From Amycolatopsis nigrescens CSC17Ta-90 (GTDB lineage Bacteria > Actinomycetota > Actinomycetes > Mycobacteriales > Pseudonocardiaceae), in contig NZ_ARVW01000001.1 of the NCBI RefSeq assembly GCF_000384315.1, forward strand, positions 3,047,746-3,111,745: a stretch of 64,000 bases of DNA, written 5' to 3'. Below are positions 8,526-19,200 of the stretch, one piece after another; position 1 is the stretch's first letter; each line of letters starts with the position of its first letter. The notes below the pieces were generated by a model. The model was given only the letters and a program-made list of their open reading frames with translations, searched no databases and was not told where the DNA came from. Made by a program: the position numbers and the translations under genes.

Positions 8526-11500
8526 GTGCGGGTAGCGCTACTGGGGCCGGTGCGGGTGTTCGGCGACGACGGTGAACCGGTCGAGGTCGCGGGCGCCCGG
8601 CTGCGCACGCTGCTGGGCAGGCTCGCGCTGGCCGCGGGCAGGGCGGTGCCGTCCGAAGCGCTGATCGAGGACATCTGGGGAGCCGGCGCGCCATCCGGCG
8701 CAGCGAACACGTTGCACGCGCTGGTGCACCGGCTGCGGCGGGCGTTGCCATCGGCCGGGCTGGTGGAGTCGCTGGCCGTGGGTTACCGGCTCGCCGTGCC
8801 CGCGGACGGGGTGGACGCGCACCGGTTCGAGGTGCTGGCCGCGCGGGGCGGCCGCGAGCTGGCGGCGGGTGATCCGGGGCGGGCGGCGGCCACGCTCGGG
8901 GACGCGCTCGCGCTGTGGCGCGGCACGCCGTTCGCGGACCTGCCGGCGGCGCCGTTCGCCGGGCCGGCCGTGGTGCGGCTGGAGGAACTGCGCGCAGCGG
9001 CCCGTGAGGACCGGTTCGACGCGGCCCTTCAGCTGGGGCGGCACGCCGAGGTGCTGCCCGACCTGGAGGTGGCGTGCGCGGACGATCCGCTGCGGGAACG
9101 CCTTGCCGCGCTGCGGATGCGGGCCCGGTACGCGGCGGGCCGCCAGTCGGACGCGCTCGCCGGGTACGAGGAGATCCGGGCCAGGCTGGCCGACGAGCTG
9201 GGCGTGGACCCTTCCGCCGAGCTGCGGCGGACCCAGCTGGCGGTGCTGCGCGGGGACCTGGACCGGTCGGCCGCCAGTACCGAGGCCGCGCCGGGCCGGC
9301 TGCCGTCGCGGCTGACGTCGTTCATCGGCCGCGACGACGAGCTGAAGGCGGTGGCCGAGCTGATGGAGTCCGCCCGGCTGGTCACCGTGGTCGGCCCCGG
9401 CGGCGTGGGGAAGACCCGGCTGGCCGTGGAGGCGGCGTCGGAGCACCGGGCGTACCGAAGCGGGCGGCTGTGGCTGGTCGGGCTGGCGGGCGTGGAGAAC
9501 CGGCGTGGGGTGGCCGGCGCGATCCTCGGCGCGCTCAGCGCGGGCACCGGCCAGCTCGGCGGCGCGCCCATCGAGCCGCTGGACCGCGTGGCCGAACTGC
9601 TCGGCGGCGGCGACGCGGTGCTCGTCCTGGACAACTGCGAGCACGTGGTGGCCGAGGTGGGACGGGTGGCCCGGCAGCTGCTCGAAGCGCGGCCGCGGCT
9701 GACCATCCTGGCCACCAGCCGGGAATCGCTGGACGTCATGGGCGAGGCGCTGTGCCGCCTCGGCCCGCTCGACGTGCCAACCGAGAGCGCGGCGGTCACC
9801 GGCGCCGTCGAGTCGGCCGCGGTACGGCTGCTGCTGGACCGCGCTTCCGCCGTCCGGCCCGGTTTCACCCTCGACGAGTCCACCGTCGGCTCGATCGTGG
9901 ACGTGGTGCGCCGGCTCGACGGGATGCCGCTCGCACTGGAACTGGCGGCGGCGCGGCTGCGGTCGATGAGCATCGGCCAGGTCGCCCAGCGCCTCGACGA
10001 CCGGTTCCGACTGCTGTCCTCGGGCAACCGCGCGGCGCAGCCCCGGCAGCGCACCCTGCGCGCGGTGATCGGGTGGAGCTGGGAGCTGCTGACCGAATCC
10101 GAGCGGGTGCTGGCGCGGCGGATGGCGATCTTCCCCGCCGCCAGCGGAGCCGACGCGATCGAGGCGGTGTGCGCCGACGAGGCGCCGCTGGTGCCGGAGG
10201 ACGTCTTCTACGTGCTCGACTCCCTGGTCGACAAGTCGCTGGTGGAGCAGAGCGGGAACGGCTATCGGATGCTGGAGAGCATTCGCGCCTTCGCGGCCGA
10301 CGAGCTGTCGCGCGCGGGTGAGCGGGAAACGGTCCGGCACCGGTTCACCAGCTACTTCGCCGCGCTGGCCGCCGAGCACGAGCCGCTGGTGCGATCTCGT
10401 CACCAGACCTCGTCGCTGACGTTGCTCACCGGCGAATACGACAACCTGATGTTCGCGCTGCGTTCGGCGCTGGACGGCCGGGACCCGGCGGCCGCGGTGC
10501 GGTTGCTCGGGCTGTTGCACTGGTACTGGTACCTGGTGCGCCACGACGCCCGCACGGAGTCGCTCGTCGCCGAGACGCTGGCGTTCGGCGACGCGCTCCC
10601 CGGCGACGCCCGCGCCGCGTTCACCGCGATAGACGAGCTGATCGGCGAGAGCGCGCCGACCACCGACACCGAACGGGTGCGTGCCCTGATCGCCGGCTGT
10701 GCGGACACCGGCGCGCTGGAGCGGTACCCGATGCTGCTGATGGTGACCCTGCCCATCGCGCATCAGCTGGGTCTCGACGACCTGGTCGAAGCCGAGATGG
10801 TCCGGGTGCGGAGCCGTCCGGACCCCTGGGCCAAGGCGTGCATGTCGCTGCTGGAGGCCCGTATCGCCGGGGACCGCGGGGACTGGACCGGCCTGACTTC
10901 CGCCCGCGCGCGGGCGGTGCACGAGTTCACCGCCGCCGGTGACCGGCTGTTGACCGCGGTGTCGCTGGCCGTGCTGTCCGAGGTCCATTCCGTCCGTGGT
11001 GAGCACGACGCGGCGATCACCGGCCTGGAACGCGGTATCGCGCTGGCCGCCGGGGCGCAGGACGAGGTCACCTACCTGGTGGCGCTGGCGATCGTGCGGA
11101 TGCGTGCCGGTGATCTGGACGGCGCCGGACGCGACCTCGACGCGGCCGAGCGGCTGACCCGGGCGCGCGGTCTTTGGTACATGGGCCCCGAGGCGCTGCG
11201 TGGCCGCGCCGAGCTGCACCGCCGCGCCGGTGACTGCGAACGGTCCGAGCTGGCGCTCGACCGACTGGCGGAGCTGACCGACCAGTTGCGGCTGCCCGGT
11301 CTGGAACGCTGGCTGGCACCGGCCCGGATGGCACTGCGGCTGACCACCGGTGACGCCGCGGGTGCCCGCGAGCTGCTGCCCGCCGCGATCACCGGCACCC
11401 AGGCCAGTGGCGACCCGGCCCCGGCCGCGCAGCAGCTGGCCCGGCTGCTGTTCCTGGAAGGCGACTTCCCCGGGTCGGCGACCGCACTCGGCCTCAGCGA

Positions 11501-11702
11501 AGCCATTCGCGGCGCCTTCGACCACGGCGATCCGGAGCTGCGGGAACTGGTCACCGAGCTCACCCGGCAGCTCGGCGAGCGCGACTACGACGCCGCCTAC
11601 CGCGCGGGCGCCCGGCTGAGCAGACCCGACGCGCTCGCCCGCCTCGGCGTCCGCCGCGACCCGGCCCTATACGCCCACCCCGTCCCCGTCCGCGCGGTAT
11701 AA
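8526..11702 (+). CDS. AfsR/SARP-family regulator (BTAD, NB-ARC, TPR-like)
   Basis: A 1058-residue signal-transduction ATPase and transcription factor of the kind that activates secondary-metabolite clusters. Domains in order: winged-helix DNA-binding domain (about 1-90, starting MRVALLGPVRVFGDDGEP), bacterial transcriptional activation domain (about 95-240), NB-ARC ATPase with P-loop GPGGVGKTR (about 290-298) and DNCEHV Walker B, then a long alpha-helical TPR-like tail rich in Ala, Arg and Leu. GTG start. It converges on the PKS operon but is separated from it by a repeat array, a small gene and the esterase gene. Control of that operon is only a guess. Confidence 0.9.
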   Translation: MRVALLGPVRVFGDDGEPVEVAGARLRTLLGRLALAAGRAVPSEALIEDIWGAGAPSGAANTLHALVHRLRRALPSAGLVESLAVGYRLAVPADGVDAHRFEVLAARGGRELAAGDPGRAAATLGDALALWRGTPFADLPAAPFAGPAVVRLEELRAAAREDRFDAALQLGRHAEVLPDLEVACADDPLRERLAALRMRARYAAGRQSDALAGYEEIRARLADELGVDPSAELRRTQLAVLRGDLDRSAASTEAAPGRLPSRLTSFIGRDDELKAVAELMESARLVTVVGPGGVGKTRLAVEAASEHRAYRSGRLWLVGLAGVENRRGVAGAILGALSAGTGQLGGAPIEPLDRVAELLGGGDAVLVLDNCEHVVAEVGRVARQLLEARPRLTILATSRESLDVMGEALCRLGPLDVPTESAAVTGAVESAAVRLLLDRASAVRPGFTLDESTVGSIVDVVRRLDGMPLALELAAARLRSMSIGQVAQRLDDRFRLLSSGNRAAQPRQRTLRAVIGWSWELLTESERVLARRMAIFPAASGADAIEAVCADEAPLVPEDVFYVLDSLVDKSLVEQSGNGYRMLESIRAFAADELSRAGERETVRHRFTSYFAALAAEHEPLVRSRHQTSSLTLLTGEYDNLMFALRSALDGRDPAAAVRLLGLLHWYWYLVRHDARTESLVAETLAFGDALPGDARAAFTAIDELIGESAPTTDTERVRALIAGCADTGALERYPMLLMVTLPIAHQLGLDDLVEAEMVRVRSRPDPWAKACMSLLEARIAGDRGDWTGLTSARARAVHEFTAAGDRLLTAVSLAVLSEVHSVRGEHDAAITGLERGIALAAGAQDEVTYLVALAIVRMRAGDLDGAGRDLDAAERLTRARGLWYMGPEALRGRAELHRRAGDCERSELALDRLAELTDQLRLPGLERWLAPARMALRLTTGDAAGARELLPAAITGTQASGDPAPAAQQLARLLFLEGDFPGSATALGLSEAIRGAFDHGDPELRELVTELTRQLGERDYDAAYRAGARLSRPDALARLGVRRDPALYAHPVPVRAV

Positions 11703-11741
11703 GCCGAACGTCCGCGCAGGCCCTGGCCATTCCCGTCGGCG

Positions 11742-11841
11742 AGTCGACCATTCACGGTCCGCGAGTCGACCGTTCGGGGGCGGCGAGTCGACCATTCCGG
11801 GCCTGCGAGTTGACCGTTCACGGTCCGCGAGTTGACCGTTC
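11742..11841. repeat. five tandem copies of GAGTYGACCRTTC
   Basis: Copies start at 11742, 11762, 11784, 11806 and 11829, each a 13-bp core (GAGTCGACC or GAGTTGACC followed by ATTC or GTTC), with 7-10 nt spacers that often read ACGGTCCGC. A decayed half copy lies just upstream. The spacing of 20-23 bp is close to two helical turns. It fills the gap between the AfsR-like gene and a small open frame. Function unknown. Confidence 0.8.
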
Positions 11842-11893
11842 ACGGCGGTGGCGCGGTTGTCGTAGCCAGCCAACTCGGTGTCGCGAACGGCCA

Positions 11894-12202
11894 ATGACCT
11901 CCGACTCCGACCGGGCGGCCGTCGCCGTATTTCCCGAGTTGCAACGGCTGATCGACCTGCGTGAAGTGGGCTGGCTCTTCACCTACGTGCACGACCGGGA
12001 TGGCTTGTTGGTCATGGTGGCGGGATTGCGGATGTGGCGCGGTGTGCTGCAAGCGGACGCGCTGCGGGTGAAGAGCCCACCCGACGCCCAGGCGCTTCGC
12101 AGCGGGCCGGACCACACGATCTGGTTCCGCACCGGCACCCTGGCCGAAGTCGTCGACGGGCTGCTGAGCCTGCCCGTGCCGCAAGGAGACGACCATGCCT
12201 GA
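11894..12202 (+). CDS. hypothetical protein, 102 residues
   Basis: A small soluble protein of unknown family. It starts MTSDSDRAAVAVFPELQR and contains WLFTYVHDRDGLLVMVAG and HTIWFRTGTLAEVVDGLL, giving a pattern of alternating beta strands and helices. The codon usage looks genuine (strong third-position GC). ATG 11894 is chosen because the upstream extension is encoded by the repeat array and is Arg-rich. No clear ribosome binding site is visible. It is probably a real gene, with no function assigned. Confidence 0.55.
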   Translation: MTSDSDRAAVAVFPELQRLIDLREVGWLFTYVHDRDGLLVMVAGLRMWRGVLQADALRVKSPPDAQALRSGPDHTIWFRTGTLAEVVDGLLSLPVPQGDDHA

Positions 12203-12247
12203 GGGGACAGCATCGGCCCCGACCCCGCGCGTGTCCGCGCGTCAGGG

Positions 12248-13195
12248 TCAGAGGGCGAGAGACGAGGTGAGGAGGGGCCAGGACTCGTGCAGGGCGCGGT
12301 TCCAGTAGGGCCAGCTGTGCGTGCCGTCGCCGTAGTAGCTGGTGGTGACCGGGATTCCCTTGGAGCTCAAGAGATTCGTGAAGCTCTGGGACGCGGAGAG
12401 CGCGGCGGGTTCGAGCCAGTCGGACTTGCCGGGCGGGTCGAGCGGGCCGGCTTTGCCGTTGCCGCAGGAGACGTACAGGCCGACGCCGCGGAACTTTTCC
12501 GCATTGTCGTAAGGGTTCTGGGACCGCCACAGGTCCGGCTTGACGTACTGGTTCCCCCACAGTGCCATCAGGTTGAGGCCCTGCTGCATCAGGATGCCCT
12601 GGATCACCTCGGGCACCCCGAACTGCATGGTGTTCGGGATCCCGCTGTAGGACGCGGCCGCTCGGAACATGCCGGGATGCCGGAACGCGTACGCCAGCGC
12701 GCCGTAGCCGCCGATGGACAGGCCGGCCACCGCGCGGCGGTCGCCGGCCTGGTAGTCCCGTTCGAGGATGCCGCGCAGTTCGGTGACGTGGAAGGTTTCC
12801 CAGTCCGGCCCACCGGGCAGGCCGAAGTTCCACCACTTCGAGTACATCCCGGCCTTGCCGTCGCTGGGCATCACCACCAGCACGTCCTTGTTCTCGGTCA
12901 GCGCCTCGACGTCGGTGTAGTGCGTCCAGGACTTGTAATCCTGCACCTCGCAGCAGCCGTGCAGCAGGTACAGCACCGGCCACTTCCGGCCGGGCTCCTC
13001 GTCGTACCGCTCCGGCAGCAGCAGCCGCACCGGCGCCTCCGCCCCCAGCGCGGGCGAGGAGATGACCAGGTCGAGCGTGCGGCTGTCCACCCTGGTCTCG
13101 CTGACCACCCGCGCGCCGTCGGCCGCCGTCGCCTGCGCCGGGAGCAGCACGCCGAACAGCAGCACCACTCCGGTCAGCATCCGCCAACGTCTCAT
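12248..13195 (-). CDS. secreted antigen-85-like esterase / acyltransferase
   Basis: A 315-residue exported alpha/beta hydrolase with a signal peptide ending near AQATA (about residue 24). The nucleophile elbow is GLSIGGYG (Ser160) and the catalytic His is in GTHSWPYW (His293). Beyond the general Esterase-family fold it carries stretches that recall mycobacterial antigen 85 mycolyltransferases: LYVSCGNG (Ag85 has VYCGNG), GTHSWPYW (Ag85 has GTHSWEYW), and a WG..-W..N-P segment between them. It starts 27 bp after the PKS stop, so it is the third gene of the FAAL-PKS operon and may transfer or release its product outside the cell. Simple esterase activity is the alternative. Confidence 0.88.
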   Translation of the reverse strand: MRRWRMLTGVVLLFGVLLPAQATAADGARVVSETRVDSRTLDLVISSPALGAEAPVRLLLPERYDEEPGRKWPVLYLLHGCCEVQDYKSWTHYTDVEALTENKDVLVVMPSDGKAGMYSKWWNFGLPGGPDWETFHVTELRGILERDYQAGDRRAVAGLSIGGYGALAYAFRHPGMFRAAASYSGIPNTMQFGVPEVIQGILMQQGLNLMALWGNQYVKPDLWRSQNPYDNAEKFRGVGLYVSCGNGKAGPLDPPGKSDWLEPAALSASQSFTNLLSSKGIPVTTSYYGDGTHSWPYWNRALHESWPLLTSSLAL

Positions 13196-13222
13196 CTCGT
13201 TCTCCGTTCACCACGGGAGGTG

Positions 13223-16200
13223 CTAGGCCGGCGGGCGCTGCACATCCCTGCTTCCTTCGAGAAAGTGCCCGAGCCGCTCGGCGAGTTCGTCCACCTGCGG
13301 CGGATCGATCATCGTGAGCTGGTCGCCCGGCACGGTCACCACGCGCAGGCTCGGGCACAGCTCGTCCCAGCCGGGCGCCCGCTCATCGGCCGCCCGGCAG
13401 AGCAGCACCGGACCGGCATAGGGCTTCGGCCGGTAGCGTTCCGCGATCTTCGTGTCCACATAGGACGTGTACTGGTGCCGCAGTACCGCGTCGCCGGTGC
13501 CGGGCGCGACCGCGGCCAGCCTGCCGAGCACCAGGTCGACCTGCCCCGGCTCGTCCAGCTCCCGCTGCTCGGCCGACGACAGCGCGAGGTCCATTCCGTA
13601 CACGTCACGCACATGCCGCAGGAACCGGCCCGCGCCTTCGTCCGCCCCGGCGGCCCGCCGGGGCAGCACGGTGCCGATCAGGATCACCGCGTCCACCTGG
13701 CAACCCGCCTCGGTGAGCTGCCTGGCCACCTCGTAGGCGAGCATGCCGCCGAAGGACCAGCCGCCGAGCCGGTACCGGCCTTCGGGCTGGATCACCCTGA
13801 CCAGCTCGACGTACCGGGCAGCCTTCTCCTCCAGCGTGCCCAGCTCGTCCATCCGCTCCAGGCCGTAGCAGGGCTGCCGGTCGCCGAGCCGGTCCACCAG
13901 CGGCCGGTAGACGCTGGTGGTGCCGCCGGCCGGGTGGAACAGGAACAGCGGCGGCTGGTCGCCGCGTTCGCACAGCAACCGCACCGGGCCGGTATCCGTG
14001 CCTTCGTACCCACCGCGAAGCAGATCGGCCATCGCGGCCACGGTCGGTGCGAAGAAAAGCTCATCAACTTCGGGCGCTTCGCCGAGCCTTTCCACCACTT
14101 CGCCGCGAATCCGTTCCGCACCGGACAACTCGCCACCGAGTTCGAAGAAGTCGTCGAACACACCGAACTCGCGGGCATCGAGCACGGCCCGCCACAGCCC
14201 GGCGACCCAGCGCTCGGCAGGGTCCCTCGGCGCGACCGGACGCGGCCCCGGTGCGGGAGCCGGGTGCGCGTCTTCGCCGGTCGCGCCGAGGCCCTTTTCA
14301 GTGGGGTCAGCGGATTCGAGGTCGGCGAACACCGGCCGACGGCCGAGTTCGGGGAAACGTCCGAGCGCGCGGGACAGGTCGATCCGGCCGACCCCGATCA
14401 CCGGCGGCCCCGCGCCGAGCACCGCGGCCAGCGCGGCAAGGCCCTCGTCCGCCGCCATCGGTTCGAGCAACGGGTTGTTGCCGGGGCCGGTGGCCCAGGC
14501 GCCCCACTGCACGCTGGTCGCCGGCAGGCCCTGCGCGCGGCGCGACGCGGCCAAGCCGTCCAGCCAGGCATCGGCGGTGGCGTGCGCGGCCTGGCCGGGC
14601 GACCCGAACAGCGCGGCGGCCGAGGAGAACCCGAGCCACCAGTCCAGATCGTGGCCCTGGGTGGCCTCGTGCAGGTTCCGGCCGCCGAGCACCTTCGGCC
14701 GCCACACCTCGGCCAGCCGCGCTTCGGTCAGCTCGGTGACCGGCCGGTCGTCCGGCACCCCGGCGGCGTGCACCACGCCGTGCAGCCGGACGCCGTCTTC
14801 GGTGACCCGGTCCACCGCGGCCCGCACCACCGCCGGTTCGGCGATGTCGCCGAGCACCAGCCGGATGTCGGTGCCGCGCTCGCGAAGCCGGTCGAGCACG
14901 GCCGACACCTCCGGCGACGGCCCGGTCCGCCCGCACAGCACGATCCGCTTCGCCCCGCGCCCGGCGAGCCAACCCGCGGTGAGCAGCCCGAACGCGCCGA
15001 GCCCGCCGCTGATCAGGTAGCCGCCCGGCCGCACCCGCGATCCGGCCGCCGGATCGGCCGGCGCCGTCCGCACCACCCTGGCCACGTACCGACGACCGTC
15101 GCGCCAGGCCACTTCGTCATCTGCCGCCACGGCTCGAAGTTCGGCGGCCAGCGCCGCACCGCTGGACGCCGGGTCCAGGTCCACCAGGCTGACCCGGAGG
15201 CCAGGATGCTCGAAGGCCAGTACCCGGACCAGCGCCCGCAACGCGGCGGCCCCGGGTTCGCCGTGCTCCCCCTCGGTCACCACCGCCGCGTTGCGCACGG
15301 CGAGGTACAGCCGCGTCGGCGAACCGGCCAGTCGTCTGACCACAGTGGACACCGTCAGCAGCAGTTCCCTCGCCACCGCGGGATCCCGGTACGCCCTGGT
15401 CTGCGCGGCGATCAGCACCACCCCGGCCGGCGAGCGCAGCCCGTCCGCCAGCTCGGCGACCGGCAGCGCGGTCGCGCTGTCCCCGGTCGCGGCGAGCGCG
15501 GTGGCCAAGCCGATGGACTGGGCCAGGCTGGCCGGGCGGTCGTCGGTGAGCACCAGCCAGTCACGGCCGACCGCGGACGGCTCGGCCGGCAACGGCCGCT
15601 CCACCCAGCGGGTCTCGAACAGCTTGTCGTGCAACGGAACCGGCAACGCGGCGGAGGACAACCGCCGCACCCGCACCCCGGTCAGCTCGGCCACCACCCG
15701 CTCCTCGGCGTCCATCAGCCGCACCGCCCCGAGCAGCTCGTCGCCGGTTCGCCGCACCGCCGCCCGGCAGCGCACCCCCGCCCGCGGATCGCCGGGCAGC
15801 CGCACCGACCCGATCCCGGCGGGCAGGTAGACGCCGCGCGCGCCGTTCAGCTCGGCGGCCGCCGCCGCGGCCAGCGTGTGCAGGCAGGCGTCGCCGAGCG
15901 CCGGGTGCAGGGTGAACGCCGGATGGTCGGACGCGGCTTCGGGCAGCGCGATCCCGGCGGACGCCCGGCCCCTCGCCGCGTGTACGCCGTGCAGCCCGCG
16001 AAAGGCGGGCCCGTAGCTCTGGCCGTGCAGCGCCAACTCGCGGTACAGATCGAGCGGCGGCTCCTCGGCGATCGCGCCCGCCCACGGCGAGACGGGTACC
16101 GCGGGTTCCACCAACACCTCGGCCGTCGCGTGCCCGATCCAATCCCCGGAGCCCGTCTTCGACCTGATCCGCACCAGCCCGCGATCAGGGCCGAGCCGGC

Positions 16201-19200
16201 GGAACTCGGTGCACAACCGGACCGGCTGGTGCACCGGCAGCAGCTCGGCCAGCTCCAGGTCGCGGACCACCAGCTCACCATCCGGCACCCCGAAAACGGC
16301 CCGACCGCAGGACATGGCCATCTCCAGGTAGGCCGTGCCGGGCAGCACCGGCATGCCCTGCACCTGGTGATCGGCCAGCCACGGCAGCGTCTCCGGGTCC
16401 AAATCGGACTGCCACAGCTCGCGGGCCTCCTCCGGCACCTCCACCCGGACCCCGAGCAGCGGATGCGCACCGGTCGCGGGTGCAGGGCGGCGAGGCTCGG
16501 CCCAGTAGCGCTCGTGCTGCCAGGCCGGCCCCGGCAGGTCCAGCACCGGCCCGTCCGGGTACCGGCGGGCGAGCACCGACGGGTGCCCGGCGGCGTGCAG
16601 CGCGGCCAGGCTGGTCAGGAAGTCGTCGCGATCCGCGGCCCGGCGGCTCAGCGTCGGCAGCGCCACCGCGTCGTGCCCGCGCACGGTCGCGGTCTGCTCC
16701 ACCGCGGTGGCCGCGATCGGGTGCGGCGAGATCTCCACGAACATCTGGTGCCCGTCCGCCATCGCGGCGGCCAGCGCGTGCGTGAACCGGACCGGGCGCC
16801 GGAGGTTGGCCACCCAGTAGTCCTCGTCGAACACCGGAGTGCCCCGCGGATCGTCCAGCACGCTGGAATAGAAGGTGGTCAGCGGCGGGCCGGCGGGCAG
16901 CGTGCCCAGCCCGGCGCGGAACTCCGCCAGCACCGCGTCCACCGCCGGCGAGTGCCCGGCGCTGGTGACGGTCAGCCGCCTGGCCAGCTTGCCGATGCTC
17001 TCCGCGTAGGCGACCAGCGCGGCCACCTCGGCCGCGTCGCCGCTGATCGTGCACTGCGTCGGCGAGGTGTACACCGCGACGGACACCCCGGGGAACCGCT
17101 CACCCAGCTCGGCCAGTTCGGTGGCGGAAAGCTCCACCACCGCCATCGCGCCGGCCCCGGACGCGGACAGCTCGGACAGCAGCCGCGATCTGGTCGCGAC
17201 GGTCCACAGCCCGTCCGGCACGGCCAGCGCGCCGGCCACCACCGCGGCGGCCACCTCGCCCATCGAGTGCCCGAGCACCGCGGCCGGCTCGACCCCGTGC
17301 GCCCGCCACAGCGCGGCCAGCGCGACCTGCATGCCGAACAGGGTCGGCTGCACCACCGCCGGATCCGTCGACGGGTGGCTGCTGCGCAGCCGCGAGCGCA
17401 GCGAAAACCCGGCTTTGGCAAGGAAGATCGGCTCCAGCGCGTCCACCGCGGCGCGGAACTCCGGCTCGGTGGACAGCAGCCGTTTGCCCATCGCCGGCCA
17501 ATGCGAGCCGTAGCCGGAGAACACGAACACCGGCCCGGCGCAGGCGGGCCGGGAGTTGCCGAGCAGCACCTCCCGGTTCGGCGTCCCGACCGCGAGCGAG
17601 CGCAGTCCCTCGACCAGCCTGGATCTGGCCGGCACCACCAGCACGGCCCGCCGGTCCTGGTGGTCGCGCGCCGCCAGCGCCCCGGCCAGTTCGTCCGGCC
17701 GGACCGCCTTGCCGCCCGGCGAATCCAGCCAACCGACCAGGTCGCGGGCACGCTGCCGCAGCGCGGCGTCGGTGTGCGCGGAAAGCGCGAAAACGTGCGG
17801 CCTGCTGCCCCAGCGCTCACCGGCCGCGGCGGACGTGTTCGGCTCGAACGGCCACTCCTCCAGCACCACGTGCGCGTTGGTGCCGCCGAAACCGAAGGCG
17901 GAAACCCCGGCCCTGGCGGGAGTTCCGGCATACCGCGGCCAGTTGGTCGGCTCGGTCACCACCGAAAGGGCGCTGCGGTGGAAGTCGATGTGCGGGTTCG
18001 GCTCGGTGAAGTGCAGGCTCGGCGGGATCTTGCCGTGCCACAGCGCCAGCACGGTCTTGATCAGGCCGATCACCCCGGCCGCGCCCTCGAGGTGGCCGAG
18101 GTTGGTCTTCACCGAGCCGAGCAGCAGCGGCCTGCCGCGGTCACGGCCGCGGCCGAGCACCTCGGTCAGCGCCTGCGCCTCGATCGGGTCGCCGAGCAGG
18201 GTGCCGGCCCCGTGCGCCTCCACGTAGTCCACAGTGGACGGATCGGAGTCGGCGATCGCGTGCGCGTCGGCCAGCAGCGCCCGCTGCGCAGCCGGGTTCG
18301 GCGCGGTCAGCCCGTTGGACCTGCCGTCCGAGTTCACCGCGCTGCCGCGGACAACGGCCAGCACCCGGTCCCCGTCGACGCGCGCGTCGGCCAGCCGTTT
18401 GAGCAGCACGACCCCGCAGCCCTCGCCGCGCACGATGCCGTCCGCGGCCGCGTCGAACGCCTTGCACCGCGCGTTCCCGGCGAGCGCGCCCGCGCGGTGG
18501 AAGGTGGCGGTGATCTCGGGGGTGAGCATCAGGTTCACCCCGCCCACCACGGCCAGGTCGATCTCGCCGTCCCGCAGGCCGCGCACCGCCTGGTGCACGG
18601 CGACCAGCGAAGAGGAGCAGGCGGTGTCCACCACCACGCTCGGCCCGCGCAGGTCGAGCTGGTACGACAGCCGGTTGGCCGCGATGCTGGCCGCCGCGCC
18701 GGTGGCCGTCCACGGCGCCGTCGAAGCGGAACCGCCCATGGTGAGGTGGCCGTACTCGGCCGAAGAGATACCGACGAACACCCCCGTCCGGCTGCCGCGC
18801 AGCGAACGCGCGCTGACCCTGGCCTGTTCCAGCGCGGCCCAGGTGACCTCCAGCAAGATCCGCTGCTGCGGGTCCATCAGGGTGGCCTCGTCCGCGCTGA
18901 TCCCGAAGAAGTCCGCGTCGAACCCGGTGACGTCGGCCAGGAAACCGCCGTGCCGGGGGAAACCGTCCGCACCCGTGAAATCGGCCCAGCGCCCGTCGGG
19001 CACCGGGCCGATCGCGTCGGTACCCGCGACGAGCAGCCGCCAGAAGTCCTCCGGCGACTCCACGTCACCGGGCAGCCGGCAGCCCATGCCGATCACCGCC
19101 ATCGGCTCACCGTCGGCCGCCCGCGCCCGCACCGGCTCGACCGGGTCGGCAGGGTCACCACCGGCCAGCGAACCGGCCAGCATCGCCACCGTCGGCTGCT

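Noticed and set aside
8538..11525. A 995-codon - strand open frame opposite the AfsR-like gene
   Set aside because: Low-complexity Arg/Gly/Gln composition and no motif; the + strand has clear BTAD and NB-ARC domains.
12194..12308. Short open frame starting ATGCCTGAG overlapping the 11894 gene stop
   Set aside because: It runs antisense into the esterase 3' end and ends soon after; composition looks accidental.
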